A stretch of DNA of 64,000 nucleotides from Viola odorata (Eukaryota > Streptophyta > Magnoliopsida > Malpighiales > Violaceae): positions 68,469,352-68,533,351 of the forward strand of contig OY829537.1 in the NCBI GenBank assembly GCA_963691705.1, in the 5' to 3' direction. A program made the translations under genes and the position numbers. The notes below the pieces were generated by a model. The model saw only the letters and a program-made list of their open reading frames with translations. It did not search any database and had not been told where the DNA came from. Below, one piece after another: positions 56,688 to 64,000 of the stretch. Within the stretch, counting starts at the first letter, position 1. Each line of letters begins with the position of its first letter.

Positions 56688-57350
56688 TTGTCAGCGGAGC
56701 GAAGGCTATTCAAGTTTGGTACATTTTTGTTTTGATAAATTCTTGTGTCGATTTACTCTAGTCCGGAGTTAAATCAACCTTCATCCATCTAGTTGAATTT
56801 CATTTTATATAGTCAAAAAAATCATAAAATCAAAAAGTGTCTTTGAATTTTCTGTTTGAGTCTTTGTCGATTTAGAAGTTCTAAATCAAAATCGAGTCTT
56901 GTGTGAAGTCATTTTTGTTGTTCTAAACCTAGTTTATTAGTTTGAGTATGTTTTATGTCTTTTGATTTATTTATTTAAGTCGAAAGAATAGTCACAAAAG
57001 AGTCAAAAAATAGTCCATAAAAAGAGTCACAAAAGTGTCACCAAAAACAGTCCACCAAAGTATCAGTATCGAAATCATATTTCAATACATACCTGTTGAA
57101 GTCCTATTTTAGTAAAAGAGAGTCTGTTGGAAAGCTGTGTCTGTTAGGAATCTGAATAAAAAAGAATCAAGTGATTCGGACACCGGAGTCAAAAGTTACA
57201 CCTAAAGTCCGAAGATGTGTTCACCAAAAGTTTGTTCCCCAATGTGTTTGTTGTTGTGATTTTTGTTAAGAGTCATGTTGAGCAGCCGAACATATCAGGC
57301 GCGTTGGCATAAGAAACAATGTTACGAGGATTATGCCTATGAGAGGGAAG
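56688..57350 (+). other. short internal region between LTR-like segments B and C
   Basis: About 660 bp, with short repeats such as agtcacaaaagagtcaaaaa, ending in purine-rich gagagggaag next to segment C. No coding domain. Segments B and C plus this stretch would make a small LTR-internal-LTR element of about 2.5 kb. Confidence 0.5.
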
Positions 57351-58290
57351 TTCTAGGTGCAGAAGTAACAAGAAACTTTGTCTGTACCTAGACGGAGCTA
57401 CAGAAGTCAGAATCGTGCGATCGAATATGATTCTGAAACCTCAGGATGTCTTCTTCATTGTGACCAAGTTTTAGGTCAAACTAATTAGCCGTTTGTTTGT
57501 TATAGCTCAAGACATTTGTGCTGACAGTAATCCTACGCGGATAAGGACTTCAAAACGCGATCTGTGAACGCCAACGACCATTCTTCGAACCAGTCAGGCC
57601 CGGACCAGGAAGAGGAGCACCCTCCTACTATTTTTGGGTCTTAGTTGTCGAATGGGACAAGTTTAAGCCCAATCGGACAAGCCAATCAAGAGTTAGGCCT
57701 AGTGGACATTTTAGCGCGCAGTGTGAACGCGAGCAACCCGCGACTTGGAGAATTCAGCCCACACCTTGGCCTAATGATGCGAATGCTTCTAGGATGTTCT
57801 GGAATATTTATATTGTATTTATTAATCAGTTGTTTAAGGTATTAGAGTTATTTCTTAGATAGAACTCTTACTTCTAGTAGTATTAGAAGTTATAGTTTTA
57901 CTTAAACTTGTACTAGGCTTTGCCTATTTAAAGGCAGCCACTTGGCTTAATAAAATAAAATAAAAAATTTGCCAAAAACTTGAGTTAAATTACTCTGAAA
58001 ACTAGTCTCACAAAACCTTGAATCCTTTGATTCCGAATGCTCGAAGAACAACTCAAGTAAATCGAAAGTTCACCCCCCCTAATTGTTCGACTACCTAGGT
58101 TGCTAACCAATTGCTGGTTAGAGGGTTAGGAGTTCGATCAAGATCCTCGTTCGTGTAGCTGGGTTGGCTAGACATCACAATTTAGCAGGGCCATCGCTCG
58201 TTTGAGTTTATTTAAGTATTTCCGCACGAAGTCCATCCTTGAACAACAATCGCAAGAGGAGCAACAGTCCAAGCCTAGCAAGGATCGTAT
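57351..58290 (+). repeat. LTR-like segment C
   Basis: Direct repeat of segment B, with TATA-like cctatttaaagg at about 57923-57934. Unlike B, the primer-site-like sequence after aggatcgtatca is replaced by cttgtatgatgaaacc, leading straight into gag. The frames 57645-57845 and the first codons of 58202-58522 are LTR sequence. Confidence 0.75.
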
Positions 58291-59095
58291 CAACTTGTAT
58301 GATGAAACCCCGCAGAACAAAGATAATAAGGGTCCCTTTGGTGCTTTTCCGGAAGGATATGTTGGCGGAGGTGATGGAGACTTGAGGTTCGTAACCGGAC
58401 CAATTCACAATGATGCAGTCGAACCGCGTGCACCTAGACGGGAGCCCCATGCACATCAGGCGCGCAACCTGCACCGCGGCCCTCGCACGCAGTGGCAGGA
58501 TGAGCAAGAGTCCGATGAGTAGGATTTTAATTGGCATGACCGAGCTAATGTGGGGTAGCCTAGAGGTGAGGAGAGGGTTGATGCGAACATAGGGAGCATT
58601 AAGATGAAAATTCCACCATTTGAAGGAAAGGACGATCCGGATGCCTACCTCATGTGGGACCGGAAGGTGGAATCTATATTACTATGTCACAACTACTCGA
58701 AGGATAAAAAGGTAAAGTTGGCAGCCGTTGAGTTTGGTGGTTATGCGGTCCATTGGTGGGATCAAATCAACCAAGATCGCATTAGGCTCAGAGCTGGCCC
58801 CGTGGCTACATAGGAGGATGTGAAGGCGCTTATGAAGGAGCGCTTTGTTCCTACTTACTTCACCCGTGATCTACACCAACAGTTACAGTCGATGACACAA
58901 GGCAGTAGAAGCGTCAACGATTATTTTAATGATATGGAGGTAGCATTGGCTAGGGCACAAGTAGTGGAGAATATAGAAGCAACCATGGCCCGATTTCACA
59001 ATGGTCTTAACCGTGAGGTAGCTAATGCCTTAGAGCTGACCTATTACACTAACTTGCGAGAGATGTTGCATATGGCGATTAAAATTGAAAGATAA
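58291..59095 (+). pseudogene. chromovirus-type gag
   Basis: After an N-terminal basic segment (APRREPHAHQARNLHRGP) and a TAG at 58520-58522, the capsid domain reads IKMKIPPFEGKDDPDAYLMW, CHNYSKDKKVKLAAVEFGGY, WWDQINQ, ERFVPTYFTRDLHQQLQSMT and MARFHNGLNREVANALEL. A TAG at 58811-58813 reads as TGG to TAG, and a TAA at 59093-59095 as CAA to TAA. A frameshift links it to the zinc-knuckle/protease frame. Gag would form the particle. The plus-strand orientation continues through protease and RT. Confidence 0.88.
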
Positions 59096-59846
59096 AAGAA
59101 GGCTAAGTTTTGCCTTTGTAAGTACATCTTCAGGTAACAACAAAACAACGCCTTGGAAGAAGACACCGTGGGTAAAGGATGCTAAGGGTGCGAAGGATGC
59201 GCCTAGGGTTTTGCCGTATACTTATGGGACTAAGAGCACGACTACGGGTCAAGCAGCACCGAAACCCTACAACAACAATAATCCTTCCCAAAACTCAGTG
59301 AATAAACTCGCTACTAAGGATATTGTGTGCTTTAAGTGCGCCGGAAGGGGTCATCGCCAAGCAGAATGCCCTAACAAGCGGATGTTAATTATTCGTGACA
59401 ATGGAGAGCTAGATTCTGATGATGACCGAGAGATAGATGAGACTGAAGATGTGAGAGAGGAGCAAGACAGTTCGGATGATGAAGATCTTGAACAAGGCCT
59501 TTTGCTAGTAATTCGGCTGAGCCTTAGTGTACAACCCAAAGCTGAAGTGAATGATGAAGAACAACGCGACAACTTGTTTCACGTGCATTGTAAAATCGCG
59601 GATAAGGTGTGTTCTATAATAATTGATAATGGAAGTTGTACTAATTGTGCTAGTTGGCTTTTAGTGCATAAGTTAGGGTTAACGATGGTTCCCCATCCGA
59701 AACCCTATCACTTACAATGGATGAATGACGACGGTGAGATGAAGGTTGTGAGGCAAACCCTAATTTCTTTCTCCATTAGAAAATACAAAGATGAGGTGCT
59801 TTGTGGCATAGTCCCGATGAAAGCAAGCCACCTCTTACTTGGATGA
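59085..59846 (+). pseudogene. chromovirus-type zinc knuckle and aspartic protease
   Basis: The frame holds one zinc knuckle CFKCAGRGHRQAEC (C-x2-C-x4-H-x4-C) at about 59328-59369, an acidic linker (DSDDDREIDETEDVREEQDS), and the protease with active site IIIDNGSCTNCAS near 59620. It ends at TGA 59844-59846, which reads as CGA to TGA; the sequence continues in frame as PWQYDREANHEGKSNRYSL, the usual protease-RT linker. The start at 59085 is only the limit of the open frame after the frameshift. Confidence 0.88.
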
Positions 59847-60521
59847 CCGTGGCAGTATGACCGAGAGGCTAATCATGAGGGGAAAAGCAATCGGTATAGT
59901 CTAATCAAAGATGGGCGAAAGTTCACACTTTCTCCTTTGAAGCCGAACCAAGTATTGGAAGATCAACTATGGCTAGAGAAGTCCGTGGCTGAATATGAAC
60001 TATCTAGGAAGCTTGAAAAGAAAGAAACAAGCTATATAAACAGCCCCGATGAAAATAACGAGCATGGGAAAAGAGATAGTGAGAAAAATAACACGCATGA
60101 AAAGAGCGATCATGCGAGAGGAAAACACACGCATGCTAAAGAGTGCGTGTCAAAAGAAAAGAAAGATAAAACAAAGTTGAATATATACGCAAAAGGGAGA
60201 GATGTGAGGAAAGCTTTGAGTTTTCAAAAGAACAATTTTGGGGAAAGCCGCCCTTTACTCTTGCTACGTTTCAAAGCGTTTAGCTTGAGTGCCACTAACG
60301 CTAACCCTCTACTTTCTTTCCTTGTTGGTATCTCGTCTCTCTTGCAGGAATTCAAGGACGTCTTGGCCGAGGAGATACCACCCAGCTTGCCAACGATTAG
60401 GGGAATCGAGCACCAAATCGATTTCGCGCCCGGATCAACAATTCCCAATCGGTCGCCCTATAAGAGCAACCCCGAGGAGACCAAGGACTTGCAGCGGCAA
60501 GTAGATGACCTACTTAGCTGA
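59847..60521 (+). pseudogene. chromovirus-type pol linker and RT N-terminus
   Basis: In the frame of the protease, this segment has a lysine/glutamate-rich linker and then EFKDVLAEEIPPSLPTIRGI and EETKDLQRQVDDLLS, the N-terminal part of the RT. A TGA at 60519-60521 (CGA to TGA) separates it from the RT core. Confidence 0.85.
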
Positions 60522-61842
60522 GGGTACCTAAGGGAAAGCCTTTCCCCTTGCGTTGTACCTGTGATACTAGTGCTGAAGAAGGATGGCACTTGGAGGATGT
60601 GCGTGGACTGCCGAGTAGTCAATAAAATTACGGTAAAGTATCGCCATCCTATACCTAGATTAGATGACATGCTAGATGAGTTAAGTGGTAGTCAAATATT
60701 TTTGAAAATTGATTTTATGAGTGGCTATTACCAAATTCGCATGAAAGAGGGTGATAAATGGAAAACAGCTTTTAAAACAAAATATAGATTGTATGAATGG
60801 ATGGTTATGCCCTTTGGATTGACTAATGCACCTAGTACGTTTATGAGGCTTATGAATCATGTTCTTAGAGAGTTTATTGAAAAATTTATTGTTGTCTATT
60901 TTGATGATATCTTAACATATAGCAAATCACTAGAAGAACATATTTCACACCTTAGGAACGTTTTCCTTACCTTGCGTGAGCAGAAATTATATGCGAAACC
61001 TAACAAATGTTCTTTTGCCCTAGAACACATTGATTTCCTTGGTTTTATTGTAGGAAAGGAAGGTGTCAAGGTCAATGAAGAGAAGATCAAACCTGTCAAG
61101 AAGTGGCCCACGCCAAAAATAGCAAGCGACGTGCGATCCTTCCATGGCCTCGCGAGATTTTACAGGCATTTCGTTAAAGATTTCAGTTCTATTGCTGCAC
61201 TTTTGAATGAATTAACTAATAATAATGTTGTTTTCAGGTGGGAGCAGCCTCAAGAAGAAGCGTTCAATACCCTTAAGGAAAAGTTGTGCGCCGCGCCGGT
61301 CTTGGGCTTACCCGACTTCGACAAAGCTTTTGAAGTCGAGTGCGACCCTAGTGGAATTGGGATAGGAGTTGTCCTTATGCAAGAGAAGAGGCCTATTGCA
61401 TATTTCAGCAAGAAATTGAAGGATGCTGAATTACGCTATCCGACCTATGACAAGGAGCTCTACGCCCTTGTGCGCGCGCTAGAAGTTTGGGAGCATTACC
61501 TCATGCCGTGAGAATTTATAGTGCATACCGATCACCTCAGCTTGAAGTACCTCAAGGGTCAAGGGAAGTTGAACAAGAGGCACGCCTCTTGGATGGAGTT
61601 TATCGAGTCGTTTCCCTACCACATCAAGTACAAGCAAGGTAAAGACAATGTCATGGCTGAGGCGTTGTCTAGAAGGTATGCGCTTCTTAACTCGCTTAAT
61701 GCGAAACTACTTGGATTGTCACACATAATCTCTCTTTATCCATCTGATTTCGATTTTGGTGATATTTATAATATATGTATGACTACTACCGAGTCCACTT
61801 TTTATAGACATGATGGTTACTTGTTGATAAGATTCAAACTTC
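60522..61842 (+). pseudogene. chromovirus-type RT-RNase H, cut by TAT3
   Basis: RT motifs: [49 protein letters not shown], active site VYFDDIL (near 60898) and [11 protein letters not shown]. RNase H motifs: [35 protein letters not shown]; after TGA 61509-61511 (CGA to TGA) [12 protein letters not shown] and [12 protein letters not shown]. The frame reaches FYRHDGYL, the start of the integrase zinc-binding region, and is interrupted at 61843. The rest of the integrase must lie beyond TAT3, outside the window. Motif content points to the CRM/Reina side of the chromoviruses; the exact clade is not certain. Confidence 0.92.
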
Positions 61843-62450
61843 TGGATGATCGGGGTGAGGACTGTGGCTGCTCAGAGTCACTGTAGTTGCCGTTGAGTGT
61901 ACCTGCACAGCGGGGGAGGGGGGGGAGGGGGCTCCGGCGTAGACACTCCGATGCTTAAGTTAGTACGGCTGTACGAAATGGCAGGGGTTCGAGTAGCGAT
62001 CATAGGCTTACCTTTTGTCTTTGAATGGTGGGGTATTTATAGACAAGGCACGGGCGTTACCTCTAAGGGAGAGGGCGTTATCCAGGAGCGATAACGCCCC
62101 TAGTGACGTCATGATAGGCAACCCCAAGTGACATCATGGCTGACCTGGGATGGGATATCGTCGTGCGTGTGGACATATGACGCGTGAGACCCCCCGCTGA
62201 CGTCGACCATCCCAGGGTTCTTCTCTCGATGAGGGGTGACAACCTCCACGGTAGGCGCCCAACAGGTACCGCCGTGTCCGGCCTTGACGCGGGGTGATGG
62301 CGGAAACGCCCCTAAAATTGCCTTGATTATTATCACAAGCCTAACTGAAAACGAGCCCGAGTGTTTACCAAGGGCTGACGCTTCCTTTTGCTCCTATCGT
62401 CCTGCAACGGTTAACAGGATGGCTCGATCTTCGAGGGACACGTGTCCTCA
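61843..62450 (-). repeat. 3' LTR of TAT3 (608 bp)
   Basis: Begins tggatgatcgg and ends cacgtgtcctca on the plus strand; minus TATA box at 62034-62041. It shares the block order of the TAT2 LTR (ctccggcgtagacactcc, gtcgaccatccca, gacgcggggt). Confidence 0.8.
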
Positions 62451-62464
62451 TCTGCCCCTCCTCT
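62451..62464 (-). other. polypurine tract of TAT3
   Basis: The minus strand reads AGAGGAGGGGCAGA directly before the LTR start TGAGGACACG. Confidence 0.7.
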
Positions 62465-62471
62465 AGGGGCC

Positions 62472-62479
62472 TATAAATT
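62472..62479 (+). promoter_or_regulatory. TATA box of antisense unit A
   Basis: tataaatt in the context gggcctataaatttaaac, 63 bp before the ATG of unit A and only 21 bp inside the LTR edge, pointing away from the LTR. Confidence 0.6.
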
Positions 62480-62534
62480 TAAACTTTCTTCGCGCAAATT
62501 TCACCTCTTTAGTATTTCTCTTGGCATTTTCATC

Positions 62535-62917
62535 ATGGATGAACTAACAAGAAACTTCTTGCTCTCCAAAGCCCACACCCTAAAGAATCTCACTGAGGCG
62601 GACATTGGTTTCCTGGAAACCATAGCGAGGAAGACTTCTGAGGATGTCATGGAACTTCAGGGGATGATGGCCCCCTTCTGTCCAAGCAGCTTGGGATTTC
62701 CCTAGAGGACTTCAGCCCCTTGAAGAGTGTCACTAAGTTGGCCGCCACCATCTCTCGCATCGAGGTGGTGATCACCATGCTGCGGTACCGGAAAGACTTG
62801 TTGGGGTGATGCCTGAAAGGGATGAGGGTCTGTTCTTCTAAGCTAACCACGATTGCTGATGCCCTAAGGGAGATCCCGGTGGTGCCGGGGGAGGACGATG
62901 CAGGGTCCAATGCTTGA
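62535..62917 (+). pseudogene. antisense accessory ORF A of TAT3, frameshifted
   Basis: The start MDELTRNFLLSKAHTLKNLT is followed by ETIARKTSEDVMELQGMM. The first frame stops at 62705, but after a frameshift near 62670 another frame continues with LGISLEDFSPLKSVTKLAA, ISRIEVVITMLRYRKDLLG and, past a TGA at 62807-62809, IADALREIPVVPGEDD, ending at 62917. The product would be a small helical protein of about 125 residues with no recognised domain. A TATA box lies 63 bp upstream and AATAAA signals at 62998-63007. Antisense accessory genes in 3' regions of Tat elements are known (gene23 of maize Grande); homology to that gene was not tested. Confidence 0.6.
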
Positions 62918-63361
62918 CCGCTTGTCGCCGTCGCTGCATCCCTTTTGGATATTCTCTTTTGTGTATTCGGATGTACGACCCGAGCCGTTAAGCCATAAAT
63001 AAATAAAATGCCTTTCTGTTACTCTGCTTGTGATTTTTCTTTTTTTTTGCAATACGTTAACCGACGCTTCAGTCGAGGGCCACATTAGCCCAACTGAAAA
63101 TGAGTCTATCATTGGTTGGACTTCTGCAGCATTCATTTCGCCAAGTTGTGACGGTTACTCTTGTGATACGTTGCACATTAATTTCACGTCGTCCCTTCAG
63201 TATCAACTGATTGGGCGGTTTTTTGGTGTTTCTCGATAGATGGAAAATTCCGACAGGCGTGATCACAGGATCCGATTGTGCCATTAAGATCGTTTACCTC
63301 AAAGTGCATTGATTTCTCTCAAAGGTCGTGCGGAAAGGTAGGAAGACTTCCTTGCTTCGAC
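62918..63361 (+). other. spacer between antisense units, with poly(A) signals
   Basis: aataaataaataaa at 62998-63007 would end unit A. Beyond it, up to the TATA box at 63362, no gene is seen. Confidence 0.5.
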
Positions 63362-63369
63362 TATTTAAG
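63362..63369 (+). promoter_or_regulatory. TATA box of antisense unit B
   Basis: tatttaag in the context cgactatttaagggg, 77 bp before the ATG at 63439, followed by a pyrimidine-rich leader typical of plant transcription starts. Confidence 0.55.
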
Positions 63370-63438
63370 GGGATTCTTTCTTCTTTTCACTGCTCATCTC
63401 CTTCTTTGTACTTCTTCGTTGAGATTGTCTAAGATTTT

Positions 63439-63858
63439 ATGGCTGATTCATATTTCCTGGATGCCCTTGAGCGTGAGTCTCCGCCGACTCCTCCAACCTC
63501 GTTAGATTCCGATGATCCTCCTTCGCCGTGTATGAGGAGGTGACCTGCCCGACGTAAGGGTCATAAGAGGCCTAAGAAGGAGGCTTCTGAGACAGCCAAT
63601 GTGTCGTTTGACCTCTATGTCCCCACTGTTCGAAGGGGCGATGAATTATTTCCACATATCGATCGTTTCATGGAAAGGGACTCTTCCAGCGATATCGGTG
63701 TCGAGGTAGCAGCTCCTGCCGCTAAGAGGGAGTCAGGTCCTCCAAAGCCCGACCTAGAGAAGAAAGCTGACGAGCCCTTCCCTTTTGCTGATGAGGAGTT
63801 TCCATCCTCAGATGGGGATAACTCCTACTGGCCTTCTTACTGGCCTGACGAGGATTAG
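63439..63858 (+). pseudogene. antisense accessory ORF B of TAT3, one stop
   Basis: MADSYFLDALERESPPTPPT starts at 63439. A TGA at codon 35 (63541-63543, readable as CGA to TGA) is the only break. The frame continues with a basic stretch RRKGHKRPKKE that looks like a nuclear localisation signal, then SFDLYVPTVRRGDELFPHI, and ends with an acidic aromatic tail DGDNSYWPSYWPDED at 63858. The full frame would encode 139 residues. It has its own TATA box and an AATAAG-like signal near 63902. Function unknown; a nuclear regulatory protein is an inference from composition only. Confidence 0.6.
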
Positions 63859-64000
63859 TCATTAGGTGCCATGCATGTTGTAGATGCCGTATGGCTTTTC
63901 ATGAATAAGATGATGCTTTCTGTTTTTCTCCCTTCTTAGTCACGCGTTCATGTTAGCTCTACCAATCGTCGGGTGGTTGACGCCGCGAGATTGGTTGCCG

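Larger units (their letters stand above)
61843..64000 (-). mobile_element. TAT3: Tat-lineage element, 3' LTR and 3' internal region
   Basis: The insertion point is in the chromovirus pol; the preceding five bases acttc should recur at its far end outside the window. From left: 3' LTR (61843-62450), polypurine tract (62451-62464), then internal sequence carrying two plus-strand (antisense) gene units. LTR similarity to TAT2 and orientation of the TATA box (minus) fix the element direction. Confidence 0.8.

Noticed and set aside
1..64000. tRNA, rRNA or other structured RNA genes
   Set aside because: None recognised by eye; a covariance-model scan would be needed to exclude small ones.

Overview
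The window is nuclear DNA from a flowering plant with a repeat-rich genome, probably a eudicot (low confidence on that last point). It is almost entirely nested transposable elements. One host gene looks intact: a three-exon, minus-strand gene for a heavy-metal-associated isoprenylated plant protein (HIPP) at 36726-38910. All protein-level calls below rest on reading motifs and frames by eye; no database search was run.

Layout. 1-18917: a minus-strand Ty3/gypsy element of the Tat/Ogre type (called TAT1 here). It has about 3.7-kb LTRs, a tRNA-Arg-type primer binding site, gag-protease, a predicted intron, RT-RNase H, a second RNase H and integrase, and minisatellites in its 3' region. TAT1 sits inside TAT2 (18918-about 23690), another minus-strand Tat-lineage element, which itself lies against a LINE ORF2. 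The LINE is split again at 23920-26324 by a PIF/Harbinger-like transposon with TTA target duplications. 26400-28556 is a 5'-truncated Copia element, joined in frame to a hAT transposase (28557-31607). 31782-35036 is a TAT1-family solo LTR with TTTCC duplications. 35874-36497 is a small CACTA-like element just downstream of the HIPP gene. 39349-40672 is a solo LTR (duplication AAGCA) of the family that also supplies the non-autonomous Athila-like element at 44714-51137 (duplication CTTCT). That element lies in the 5' part of another LINE (51143-53315). 53316-61842 is plus-strand chromovirus-type Ty3/gypsy material: an integrase tail, three LTR-like segments, gag, protease and RT-RNase H. It is cut at 61843 by a third minus-strand Tat-lineage element (TAT3), whose left LTR and 3' region run off the window.

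How it works together. The autonomous-type elements are decayed mainly by in-frame stops, nearly all readable as C-to-T or G-to-A changes, as expected for methylated, silenced repeats. TAT1 is the clearest case: gag to integrase remains in one reading frame over 7.8 kb with eight nonsense codons and no frameshift. A 147-nt frame-preserving intron containing a TAA lies between protease and RT.

Most interesting: (i) two antisense gene units, each with a TATA box, ORF and AATAAA-like signal, in the 3' region of TAT3; (ii) three tandem copies of the zinc-finger module in TAT1 gag; (iii) the TAT1 intron; (iv) the hAT-Copia fused reading frame; (v) a palindrome in the TAT1-family U3 that keeps its symmetry through a paired change in the solo LTR.
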